NCBI GenBank assembly: GCA_016210785.1
Contig: JACQTN010000306.1
Location: 1 to 13,123, forward strand
Reading direction: 5' to 3'
Length of the DNA stretch: 13,123 nt
DNA from: Armatimonadota bacterium
GTDB taxonomy: Bacteria > Sysuimicrobiota > Sysuimicrobiia > Sysuimicrobiales > JACQTN01
Positions within the stretch are counted from its first letter, which is position 1; each line of letters opens with the position of its first letter. This document shows positions 1-6,737 of this stretch, piece after piece. Both the position numbers and the translations under genes were made by a program. Below the pieces are notes generated by a model that had not been told where the DNA came from, made no database searches, and was given only the letters and a program-made list of their open reading frames with translations.

Positions 1-2053
1 CGTAGTTGCGGCAGACGTAGAGGGCCGCGCGACCGTCGACCAGGCCCTTGCCGGCAAGGAGGGGCAAGGCGGGCGCCTCGCCGGCGGGCGCGCCGCTGGC
101 GCCCGCGACGTCCGCTCCCGCCGCCGGGTCGTGGAGGGCGACGATGCGGTTGGGCAGGTGGTGGCGCGCGATCTCGCACCGCAGCGTCTCGTAGTCCTCC
201 TTCCCCGGCGTGCCGATCACCGCCAGCTCCACCGGTCCTTCCAGCAGGAAGTCCACCACGGCCAGGCTCCTGGCGAAGGCGCGCGGGAAGCGCGCGATCA
301 GCTTGCCGTAGGCCATGACCGCGCGGCTCGCCGCCTCACGGAAATCGGCACGGTCGACGTGGAAGGACAGCCGCGCCAGCGCCCACGCCGCCTCGGCGTT
401 GGCCGCGGGCGTCGCGCCATCGGTACCCTCCCGGTACCGGACCATCAGGCGCTCGTGATCGCGCGCCGTGCTGTAGAACCCGCCGTCCTCCGCGCCGAAC
501 TCCTCCATCATGCGCTCCGCCAGCCGCTTCGCCTCCAGGAGGTAGCGCGTGGCACTGCCCGCCTCATAGAGATCGATGAGCGCTTCACACAGGTAGGCGT
601 AGTCTTCCAGCACCGCGTCCACGTGGGCCTTCCCGGCCCGGTACGTGCGCAGCAGGCCGCCGTCCGGCCGCCGCAGCGCCCGCAGCAGGAAGTCCGCCGC
701 GCGCGCCGCCGCCTCCAGGTACCGCGGGTCCCCCAGCACGCGGGCGCCTTCCGCCATCGCGCCGATCATCAGGCCGTTCCAGGCCGTGAGGATCTTGTCG
801 TCGAGCCCGGGCGGCACGCGCTTGCGTCTCGCCTCGTAGACGCTGGCGCGTGAGCGGTCCAGCGACATCCGCAGTTCCTCCGCCATGATCCCCATCTCCG
901 CCGCCACCTCTTCCAGCGTGCGCGGCGTGTTGGGGATGCTCTTGCCCTCCCAGTTGCCCGCAGGCGTGATGTCATAGTAGGCGCAGAACCGGCGCCCCTC
1001 TTCCTCCCCGACCACCTCCCGGATCTGGTCGGGGGTCCACACGAAGAACTTGCCCTCCTCGCCCTCCGAGTCGGCGTCGGTGGCAGAGTAGAAGCCACCC
1101 TCCGGCGACGTCATCTCGCGCAGGATGTAGTCGAGCACTTCGGTGGCAACGCGGCGGTAGAGCGGATTGGTCGTGGCCTGGAATGCCTCCAGGCACACCC
1201 TCGCCAGGAGCGCATTGTCGTAGAGCATCTTCTCGAAGTGGGGCACCAGCCAGCGCTCGTCGGTGGAGTAACGCGCGAATCCGCCGCCGACGTGGTCGTA
1301 CATCCCGCCGCGCGCCATCGCCTCCAGCGTCTTCTCCACCATGCGCAGGGCGTGCTCGTTGCCCGTGCGGCGGTGGTGCCGCAGCAGCAGCGACAATCCC
1401 GTGGCCGGCGGAAACTTGGGCGCGGGCCCGAAGCCGCCGTGCACCGGGTCGAACTCCTCCACGTACTGCGCGAAGGCGGCGTCCAACTCGGCGGCGCCCA
1501 CGGGCAGCGGCGCCGCGAGCCGGATCTGCTGGCTCAGGTGCTCGCTCACGTGGGCCGCGTGCGCCTTCACCGTGTCCTTGTTCTGCGCCCAGTGGTCGGC
1601 GATGCGCCGCAGCACGGTGGTGAAGCCCGGCCGGCCGTGCATGTCGGTGGGCGGGAAGTAGGTCCCGGCGAAGAATGGCTGCTGGTCGGGCGTGAGAAAG
1701 ACGGTCATGGGCCAGCCGCCTTGCCCGCCGTTGAGGGCCAGCGTCGCCTGCATGTAGATCTCGTCCAGGTCCGGGCGCTCCTCCCGGTCCACCTTGACGC
1801 AGACGAAGTGCCGGTTCATCAGCGCCGCGATCTGCTCGTCCTCGAAGGACTCCCGCTCCATCACGTGGCACCAGTGGCAGGAGGAGTAGCCGATGCTGAG
1901 CAGGATCGGTCTATCCTCGTCGCGGGCGCGGCGGAGCGCTTCCTCGCCCCACGGGTACCAGTCCACGGGGTTGTGGGCGTGCTGCAGCAGGTAGGGGCTC
2001 GTCTCGTGGATCAGGCGATTGGCGTGCCGCGGCCGGCTCTGGGGATCGGTCAT
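1..2053 (-). CDS. Thioredoxin domain-containing protein, YyaL/SSP411 (DUF255) family, C-terminus cut by the window edge
   Basis: The reading frame from ATG at 2053 stays open for 684 codons to the left edge. The N-terminus has the family hallmark of a thioredoxin-like domain: [20 protein letters not shown] at residues 12-31, then the CHWCH motif at 59-63 with its Cys pair (C59, C62). A (GG)FY-rich region resembling an (alpha/alpha)6 glycoside-processing fold follows (for example [16 protein letters not shown] and [19 protein letters not shown]). The last visible residues, YVCRNY, are close to the family C-terminus, so only a few residues should be missing. SD sequence GAGGAG lies 5 nt before the ATG. 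The gene is divergent from the MFS gene at 2157 across about 100 bp. The family is widespread and its biochemical role is poorly defined; a redox function is inferred only from the Cys pair. Several long ORFs on the other strand and frames here are GC-rich shadows. Confidence 0.93.
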   Translation of the reverse strand, partial: MTDPQSRPRHANRLIHETSPYLLQHAHNPVDWYPWGEEALRRARDEDRPILLSIGYSSCHWCHVMERESFEDEQIAALMNRHFVCVKVDREERPDLDEIYMQATLALNGGQGGWPMTVFLTPDQQPFFAGTYFPPTDMHGRPGFTTVLRRIADHWAQNKDTVKAHAAHVSEHLSQQIRLAAPLPVGAAELDAAFAQYVEEFDPVHGGFGPAPKFPPATGLSLLLRHHRRTGNEHALRMVEKTLEAMARGGMYDHVGGGFARYSTDERWLVPHFEKMLYDNALLARVCLEAFQATTNPLYRRVATEVLDYILREMTSPEGGFYSATDADSEGEEGKFFVWTPDQIREVVGEEEGRRFCAYYDITPAGNWEGKSIPNTPRTLEEVAAEMGIMAEELRMSLDRSRASVYEARRKRVPPGLDDKILTAWNGLMIGAMAEGARVLGDPRYLEAAARAADFLLRALRRPDGGLLRTYRAGKAHVDAVLEDYAYLCEALIDLYEAGSATRYLLEAKRLAERMMEEFGAEDGGFYSTARDHERLMVRYREGTDGATPAANAEAAWALARLSFHVDRADFREAASRAVMAYGKLIARFPRAFARSLAVVDFLLEGPVELAVIGTPGKEDYETLRCEIARHHLPNRIVALHDPAAGADVAGASGAPAGEAPALPLLAGKGLVDGRAALYVCRNY

Positions 2054-2156
2054 CTCGGCTCCTCTGCGCGCGTCGCCGCGCACCACGCTCCGCCATCGGT
2101 CAAGAAGATGATACCGCACTGAAGGACGCCGCGGCCATCCAGCGAACAACGACGGA
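2054..2156. promoter_or_regulatory. Divergent intergenic region between the DUF255 gene and the MFS gene
   Basis: About 100 bp separates two divergent starts, so promoters for both directions should lie here or overlap the genes. The only motif resembling a -10 box is TATCAT on the minus strand (complement of 2108-2113), for the DUF255 gene, without a convincing -35 at the right distance. No plus-strand promoter or operator repeat is clear. Confidence 0.3.
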
Positions 2157-3365
2157 GTGACCCGCGACACCTGGCTGCCGTCGCTCTGCGCCGTCCGCGC
2201 CTCCGTCACCCTGATCTTCATGACGTACGCGGCCTGCCTGCCCGTGCTGCGCGTGGCATGGGACATGTCGGCCACCGCCGCCGGATCAATCCCGACCGGG
2301 TTCCACCTGGGAAACGGACTCTCCCTCCTGATCTTCTCGTGGCTCGCCGACCGGATCGGCGCCCGCCGAGTCTTTCTGGCCTCCGCCGCGGGCAGCGCCG
2401 TCACCGCGCTGGCGTTTGCGATGCTGGCGCGATCGTACCTCTCCGGCCTGGTCCTCCTCACGCTGGTGGCGCTCACACAGGGCGGCATGTATTCCACCGG
2501 CATCATGCTGGTCGCGGAGCGCTACGGCCCGCGGCAGCGGGGCGCGGCCATGGGCTGGCTGATTGCCAGTTCCTCGGTGGGGTACACGGCGTCGCTGCTC
2601 CTGTCGGGGGCGATGCTGGCCCGCGGCGGATACCCGCTGGCCTTTCTGGCCACCGCGTGCGGACCCGTGGCCGGCGCGGCCATCGCGTGGCTCGCGCTGC
2701 GCTCCACGCCCAACGTCATCCATCCCCGCCGCGAAGGCCTTCGCTTCGGGACGGCGGTGCTGCGCAACCGTGGTGCAATGCGGGTCATCCTGGGCTACAT
2801 GGCGCACAACTGGGAGCTCATCGGCATGACGACGTGGGCCCCGGCCTTCGTCGCCGCCGCGCTGACGGTGGGGGCGATGTCGGCGGGCGCGGCGCAGCGT
2901 GGCGCCTACGTGGCGGCCGCGTTCCACGCGATGGCGTTCCTGGCGTCGCTGTCCATGGGACGCCTCTCCGATCGCCTGGGCCGCCGCGCGGTGCTGCTGT
3001 CGATCGCCGCCACCAGCGCGGCGTGCTCCCTCATCTTCGGCTGGTTGATCCGCTCACCGACCCCGGTCATCGTGGCCGTCGGCGCGCTGTACGGGTTCAC
3101 GGCGCTCGGCGACTCCGCGGTGCTGTCCACGGCGCTGACCGAGACGGTCGATCCCGCGTATCTCGGATCGGCGCTGGCGCTGCGCTCAGTGCTGAGCTCC
3201 GGCGCGGGTGCCCTGGCCCCGCTGGCGTTCGGCGCGGTCCTGGATGCGACCAACCCGCCGGGCGGCACCCCGGCGACGTGGGGATGGGCGTTCACCGCGC
3301 TCGGCGCCGGGGCCCTGATCGCCACGCTGTGCGCGTACGGCCTGAGGGAACGGCATGCGCGCTGA
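2157..3365 (+). CDS. Major facilitator superfamily (MFS) transporter
   Basis: A 402-residue, strongly hydrophobic protein of the length and 12-helix pattern usual for MFS carriers. The two family signature loops are visible: [10 protein letters not shown] between helices 2 and 3 (residues 62-71) and [11 protein letters not shown] between helices 8 and 9 (267-277). There is a long central loop around residues 182-205. It should act in the inner membrane as a proton-coupled carrier; the substrate cannot be read from sequence. The start is GTG at 2157. An in-frame stop at 2109 leaves no other start upstream, and the first hydrophobic helix begins within 10 residues, so a later start (ATG 2220) would remove helix 1. 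The SD (GGAG) almost touches the GTG, so initiation may be weak. It heads the plus-strand operon that includes the cyclic amidohydrolase, suggesting uptake or export of a related compound. Confidence 0.88.
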   Translation: MTRDTWLPSLCAVRASVTLIFMTYAACLPVLRVAWDMSATAAGSIPTGFHLGNGLSLLIFSWLADRIGARRVFLASAAGSAVTALAFAMLARSYLSGLVLLTLVALTQGGMYSTGIMLVAERYGPRQRGAAMGWLIASSSVGYTASLLLSGAMLARGGYPLAFLATACGPVAGAAIAWLALRSTPNVIHPRREGLRFGTAVLRNRGAMRVILGYMAHNWELIGMTTWAPAFVAAALTVGAMSAGAAQRGAYVAAAFHAMAFLASLSMGRLSDRLGRRAVLLSIAATSAACSLIFGWLIRSPTPVIVAVGALYGFTALGDSAVLSTALTETVDPAYLGSALALRSVLSSGAGALAPLAFGAVLDATNPPGGTPATWGWAFTALGAGALIATLCAYGLRERHAR

Positions 3366-3430
3366 GCACATCCTCAGCCGCAACTTCATCCATCTCTGGC
3401 TGGTCACCCCGACCACGGCAGGACTCACCG
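3355..3430 (+). pseudogene. Probable N-terminal relic of a second MFS transporter gene
   Basis: An ATG at 3355 overlaps the stop of the preceding MFS gene and has its own SD (GAGGGA, 5 nt spacing), as expected for a real coupled gene. The first residues, LSRNFIHLWLVTPTTAG, resemble the start of the intact MFS protein at 4903 (LGRAFITIWLVSLATY), including shared F-I-x-x-W-L-V. After about 22 codons the reading frame loses any membrane character and runs out of frame into the hydantoinase gene, stopping at 3591. I infer that the rest of an MFS gene was deleted here. The homologous stretch is short, so chance similarity is possible; the right boundary is approximate. Confidence 0.35.
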
Positions 3431-3444
3431 CACCGTCAAGGAAG

Positions 3445-3462
3445 ACCTCTTGGAGAGGAGGT
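3445..3462 (+). promoter_or_regulatory. SD of the hydantoinase gene inside small alternative hairpins
   Basis: The strong SD AGAGGAGG (3454-3461) lies 8 nt before GTG 3470 and 11 nt before ATG 3473. Just upstream, ACCTCT (3445-3450) can pair with it in two ways: CCTCT with AGAGG (3446-3450 with 3454-3458, 3-nt loop) or ACCTC with GAGGT (3445-3449 with 3458-3462). Both would partly hide the SD. The pairing is seen; any regulatory role is inference. Confidence 0.3.
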
Positions 3463-3472
3463 GGTTTCCGTG

Positions 3473-4849
3473 ATGGACCTGGTGGTCAAGAATGGAACGG
3501 TCGTCACCTCCGGCAGCATGGCGGTGAGCGACGTGGGCGTGGAGGGGGAGAAGATCGCCGTCATCGGCCCGGGCCTGACGGGGAAGCGTGAGATCGACGC
3601 CCGCGGGAAGTATGTGTTCCCTGGCGGCATCGACGTCCACGTGCACCTCACGCCGTCCTACATCCCCGGGGCCGACGCGCCGAAGCGGGTGGACGACTTC
3701 CTCAGCGGCTCGGCGGCCGCCGTCGCGGGCGGCATCACCACCATCGGCAACATGACCTTCCAGCGGCCGGGCGAGACGCTGCGCGAGGGCGTCGCGCGAG
3801 ACATGGAGGACGCCCGGCGCAACGCGGTGTGCGACTACGTCCTCCACCCCGTCCTCACCGATCCCTCCGAGCGGAACCTGGCGCAACTTCCGGACCTGGC
3901 CGCGGACGGGCACACCAGCCTGAAGATCTTCCTGCTCTTCGAGCACTTCGACGCGCGCGTCGCGGATTACATCAAGGCGATCCAGACCGCGGGCCGGCAC
4001 GGCACCATCAGCATGCTGCATTGCGAGGACGGCGCCCTCATCCGCTGCGTCTGCCAGGAACTGCTGGCGAAGGGCCTGGGCGCGCCGCGCTACTACCCGA
4101 ATAGCCGCCCCGTCTTCACCGAGTCGGCGTCGGTGGAACGGGCCGTGGCCATCGTGCGCGCCACGGGCGCGCCGGCGTACATCGTGCACCTCTCCTCCCG
4201 CGCCGCCCTGGACGCCGCCCGGCGGGGGCGCGCCGATGGGCTGCCGGTGTACGTCGAGACGCGGCCCATCTACCTTTATCTGACGCGCGAGCGGTTCGAA
4301 GAGCCCGATGCCGCCAAGTACGTGGGCAACCCGCCGCTGCGCGAGGTCATCGACCTGCAGTCCATCTGGCACGGCCTGCACCACGGCGACATCCAGTGCC
4401 TGTGCAGCGATCACGTGGGCTGGTCGCTGGAGCAGAAGCTGGAACCCGGCCTCAACATCACCACGGTGCGCCCCGGCATGGCCGACCTGGAAACGCTGAT
4501 GCCCATGCTTTACTCCGAGGGGGTGCACGGCGGCCGCATCTCGCTCAGCCGGTTCGTTGAAGTGACCTCCACCAACACGGCCAAGCTGTTCGGCATGTAC
4601 CCGCAGAAGGGGACGATCGCCGTGGGCTCGGACGCGGACCTGGTGGTGTGGGACCCGGCCGCGCTGCGCAAGATAGAAGGAAGCAAGATGCGGTCCAACG
4701 CCGGCTACTCGGTGTACGAGGGACGGCAGGTGCAGGGATGGCCTGCCTGCACTATCAGCCGGGGCGAGGTGGTCTTCGAGAACGGCGAGATCACGGCGAG
4801 GCGCGGGCGCGGGAAGTGGGTGCGGCGCGGGAGGACGATGGCGCTGTAA
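3473..4849 (+). CDS. Hydantoinase/dihydropyrimidinase-family cyclic amidohydrolase
   Basis: A 458-residue amidohydrolase-superfamily enzyme that hydrolyses a ring amide of the hydantoin, dihydropyrimidine or related type. All expected metal-site residues are visible: H56 and H58 in GGIDVHVHL, the Lys that becomes carboxylated (K151, in SLKIFLLF), H183 in MLHCEDG, H239 in IVHLSS and D313 in CSDHVGW. The C-terminal NTAKLFGMYPQKGTIAVGSD segment (368-387) is typical of the family. The Tyr that usually lies five residues after the Lys in dihydropyrimidinases is Phe (F156), so the natural substrate may differ from dihydrouracil. The start is ATG 3473; GTG 3470, with better SD spacing, would add one residue. 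It lies between MFS genes in an apparent operon. Allantoinase- or dihydroorotase-like activity cannot be excluded. Family assignment is firm, substrate is not. Confidence 0.92.
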   Translation: MDLVVKNGTVVTSGSMAVSDVGVEGEKIAVIGPGLTGKREIDARGKYVFPGGIDVHVHLTPSYIPGADAPKRVDDFLSGSAAAVAGGITTIGNMTFQRPGETLREGVARDMEDARRNAVCDYVLHPVLTDPSERNLAQLPDLAADGHTSLKIFLLFEHFDARVADYIKAIQTAGRHGTISMLHCEDGALIRCVCQELLAKGLGAPRYYPNSRPVFTESASVERAVAIVRATGAPAYIVHLSSRAALDAARRGRADGLPVYVETRPIYLYLTRERFEEPDAAKYVGNPPLREVIDLQSIWHGLHHGDIQCLCSDHVGWSLEQKLEPGLNITTVRPGMADLETLMPMLYSEGVHGGRISLSRFVEVTSTNTAKLFGMYPQKGTIAVGSDADLVVWDPAALRKIEGSKMRSNAGYSVYEGRQVQGWPACTISRGEVVFENGEITARRGRGKWVRRGRTMAL

Positions 4850-4882
4850 GGGACGGACGCGATGTCTAGACACACACGCCAC

Positions 4883-4894
4883 GGCGGGCCCGCC
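4883..4894. repeat. 12-bp perfect palindrome before the second MFS gene
   Basis: GGCGGGCCCGCC is a perfect palindrome lying 8 nt before the proposed GTG start at 4903, in the 53-nt gap after the hydantoinase stop. No SD is visible in this gap. It could be a small operator, or chance in GC-rich DNA; as a hairpin it offers only about 4 bp. Confidence 0.3.
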
Positions 4895-4902
4895 ATGACG
4901 GT

Positions 4903-6078
4903 GTGCGCGTGAATGCCCACCCGCACGCCGGCCTGGGACGGGCCTTTATCACCATCTGGCTGGTCTCCCTGGCCACCTACCTCAGCTTCCAGTTGCTGAC
5001 CGCGAGCCTCCCTCTCTACGCGGTGGGGCTGGGCGCCAGCGACGCCTCCGTGGGCATGTTGAGTGGACTGATCGCGACCGTCGCGCTGATTGCGCGTCCG
5101 ATGGTGGGATGGTGGGTGGACAGAGGCGGCAGCGCGTGGGCGATGATCTCCGGGACCGGCCTCTTCACCGTCGCCGCGGTCGGCTACTGGATGGCATCGT
5201 CGGTGGCGGTGATCCTCCTCTTCCGCGCCGTGAACGGGCTGGGCATCGCGCTCTTCCACACGGCGGGCCAGACCGTGGTCGCCAACCTGGCGCCGGTGGA
5301 GCGTCGGGGCGAGGCGCTGAGTCTGTTCAGCATCTCCCACAGCCTCTCGCAGGGACTCGGGCCGCCCATCGGCGTGGCCGTGGTGCAGGCCGCCGGCTAT
5401 CCCAGCCTGTTTGCGATCTGCGTCACCATCGGCCTGATCGGCGTCGTGCTAGCGTTGCCCCTGAGAACACTGCGCACGGCGCCGGCGAGCCTGACCCGGC
5501 ACCGTTTCTTCCACCGCGGAGTGCTGCTGCCCGGGCTGCTGATGACGGGACTCACCGTCACCTTCGGGGCGACGGTGGGGCTGCTGGCCGTCCACGCCAG
5601 CCGGCGCGGCCTGCCCAATCCCGGCCTTGTCTTCACCGCGTACGCCGCAGGCATCTTCCTGGCACAGTCGGTGGCCGGACGGATCTCCGACCGCCGCGGG
5701 CGCATGGCCGTCATCGCGCCGGGGATGATCCTGGCCGCGCTGGGCATGTGGGCCACAGCGTCGGCGGGCGGGTGGTGGCTCATCGCGGCCGGCGTGCTGG
5801 CGGGGATGGGTCTTGGCAGCAGCCAGCCGTCTCTGTTTGCCCTGGCCGCCGACATGGTGCCCGTGGAGGAGCGGGGCAGCGCCATGGCGACCATGGGCGT
5901 CTTCCTGGAGATCGGCATCGGCACGGGCGCCATCGGCGGCGGGCTGGTCGGCCGCGCCTTCGGGCTCGGGGTCACGTACGGCCTGGCCGGCGTGCCGCCG
6001 GCGCTGGCGGCGATGGTGGCGCTGGGCCGCCTGCGCGCCCAGCGCACGCAAACACGGATGGTTCTCGACAGCCGGTAA
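4903..6078 (+). CDS. MFS transporter
   Basis: A 391-residue, 12-helix type MFS carrier, distinct from the one at 2157. Signature loops are RPMVGWWVDRGG (residues 65-76, helix 2-3) and AGRISDRRGRMA (258-269, helix 8-9). The conserved helix 4/5 region reads ANLAPVERRGEALSLFSISH (127-146), a pattern seen in drug-efflux-like and sugar-efflux-like MFS members. It should work in the cytoplasmic membrane; direction and substrate are not readable. The start is uncertain: GTG 4903 is the first start codon after the in-frame stop at 4867, GTG 4909 is possible, and neither has a clear SD, so translation may be coupled to the hydantoinase gene 53 nt upstream. The extreme N-terminus resembles the relic at 3355, suggesting the two derive from related genes. 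Confidence 0.88.
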   Translation: MRVNAHPHAGLGRAFITIWLVSLATYLSFQLLTASLPLYAVGLGASDASVGMLSGLIATVALIARPMVGWWVDRGGSAWAMISGTGLFTVAAVGYWMASSVAVILLFRAVNGLGIALFHTAGQTVVANLAPVERRGEALSLFSISHSLSQGLGPPIGVAVVQAAGYPSLFAICVTIGLIGVVLALPLRTLRTAPASLTRHRFFHRGVLLPGLLMTGLTVTFGATVGLLAVHASRRGLPNPGLVFTAYAAGIFLAQSVAGRISDRRGRMAVIAPGMILAALGMWATASAGGWWLIAAGVLAGMGLGSSQPSLFALAADMVPVEERGSAMATMGVFLEIGIGTGAIGGGLVGRAFGLGVTYGLAGVPPALAAMVALGRLRAQRTQTRMVLDSR

Positions 6079-6138
6079 CCGCCACGCGGCCCGGGACCGG
6101 AGACGCGGAAAACGGCACATCACACGAAGGGAGGACTC

Positions 6139-6465
6139 ATGATGGGTGAGCAACGGCATCTGACGACGGCCATCATCCTGATCGTCATCGGCGTGCTCTG
6201 GTACGTGCACGGCCTGGGGCGGATCACTTCGGAGATGGCATCGCGGTTGGGATTCCTGGTGCCTCTCATCATCGGGGCGTACCTGGTCTACCTGTGGTAC
6301 TCCCACCGGCGTGGTGAGGGACGGGCGAGCCCGTGGCTGCTGGGCGTCGGCCTGCTCCTGATCCTGGACACGGTGGACGGCTGGTTCGGGTTCGACGTGC
6401 GCTTCGCGCCGACCCTGTTCGTCGTGGTCGGCCTGGTGCTTTTGCTGGACAAGAAAGCCGCCTGA
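6139..6465 (+). CDS. Small four-helix membrane protein, LiaI/LiaF-TM (DUF5668)-like
   Basis: A 108-residue protein with about four hydrophobic segments: residues 9-26, 36-53, 64-80 and 90-104. It has short charged loops and a Lys-Lys-Ala-Ala end. The pattern of G/I/L-rich helices with IVIGVLWYVHGLG near the start and LLLILDTVDG in the third helix resembles the LiaI/LiaF-like transmembrane region (DUF5668), found in envelope-stress proteins and stand-alone small proteins. SD AAGGGAGG precedes tandem ATGs at 6139 and 6142; the second has the better spacing (7 nt), so the true protein may begin one residue later. It is the last gene before a strong hairpin. Its role is unknown, and the family call is by pattern only. 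Confidence 0.75.
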   Translation: MMGEQRHLTTAIILIVIGVLWYVHGLGRITSEMASRLGFLVPLIIGAYLVYLWYSHRRGEGRASPWLLGVGLLLILDTVDGWFGFDVRFAPTLFVVVGLVLLLDKKAA

Positions 6466-6478
6466 CCGGCGATGGCAA

Positions 6479-6513
6479 GGAGCCCGGGACCGCCTGCGGC
6501 GGTCCCGGGCTCC
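6479..6513. terminator. Strong hairpin terminator, possibly bidirectional
   Basis: GGAGCCCGGGACCGCC (6479-6494) and its exact reverse complement (6498-6513) form a perfect 16-bp stem with a 3-nt TGC loop, 13 nt after the stop of the small membrane protein gene. No T-tract follows on either strand, so it may act as a hairpin-only terminator or 3'-end stabiliser. It lies between the plus-strand operon and the minus-strand carbonic anhydrase relic that points toward it, so it would once have served both. Confidence 0.75.
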
Positions 6514-6527
6514 GATGCGGGCCTGCT

Positions 6528-6641
6528 TCACGGCATGGTGATGTCTACTGCGCCCGTGCCCAGGTGGTAGTGCGCCCCCACGATCTTGAGCGTCCCCGCG
6601 ATTCCTTTCTCTACCGGGGCTTCCCGACCTGAGAACCATCA
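6528..6641 (-). pseudogene. C-terminal remnant of a beta-carbonic anhydrase gene
   Basis: Read on the minus strand, 6638 down to 6528 is an open run of 36 codons ending in TGA. It includes the peptide APVEKGIAG followed by TLKIVGAHYHLGTGAVDI. This is the conserved C-terminal strand pattern of beta-carbonic anhydrases (L-K-I-V-G-x-x-Y-D-L-x-T-G-x-V). An in-frame stop (TGA, complement of 6639-6641) lies just upstream, and the M20 peptidase SD begins 80 bp further on, so there is no room for the catalytic part with its Cys/His zinc ligands. I infer that the gene was truncated by a deletion or insertion whose breakpoint is near 6630-6641. The catalytic Asp/Cys motifs are absent, so the fragment cannot be functional. 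Confidence 0.6.
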
Positions 6642-6647
6642 CCGTGA

Positions 6648-6686
6648 CCCGGGAACACTGCGGCAGGGTTCCCGGGCGGCACCCTG
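6648..6686 (+). promoter_or_regulatory. Two overlapping inverted repeats upstream of the M20 gene
   Basis: CCCGGGAAC (6648-6656) is an exact inverted match of GTTCCCGGG (6668-6676), giving a 9-bp stem with an 11-nt loop. CAGGGT (6664-6669) is an exact inverted match of ACCCTG (6681-6686), 11-nt loop. The two share 6668-6669 and interleave, so only one can form at a time. This resembles the alternative folds of an attenuator or leader, or an operator; no known riboswitch was recognised. Confidence 0.35.
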
Positions 6687-6720
6687 AATTCCCCTCGATG
6701 CAGACACGTCGTCCGGTCCA

Positions 6721-6735
6721 CAGGAGGAGCTCCTG
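6721..6735 (+). promoter_or_regulatory. SD of the M20 gene wholly inside a hairpin
   Basis: CAGGAG (6721-6726) pairs exactly with CTCCTG (6730-6735) over a GAG loop, and the SD AGGAGGAG is made up of the left arm and loop. The hairpin ends 2 nt before the ATG at 6738. Opening it would be needed for ribosome binding, so translation of the M20 gene may be limited or regulated. The pairing is seen directly; regulation is inferred. Confidence 0.4.
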
Positions 6736-6737
6736 CC

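Noticed and set aside
2258..4849. An 863-codon open frame that seems to fuse a long N-terminal part to the hydantoinase.
   Set aside because: The first 400 codons are an out-of-frame reading of the MFS gene, rich in Arg, Gly and Pro without domain features; a strong SD and start at 3470/3473 mark the real gene.
3425..4882. A 485-codon frame antisense to the hydantoinase, and similar long antisense frames over most genes.
   Set aside because: Composition is Arg/His/Gly/Ala/Val-rich with no recognisable domain; these are expected in GC-rich DNA where the opposite strand lacks stop codons.
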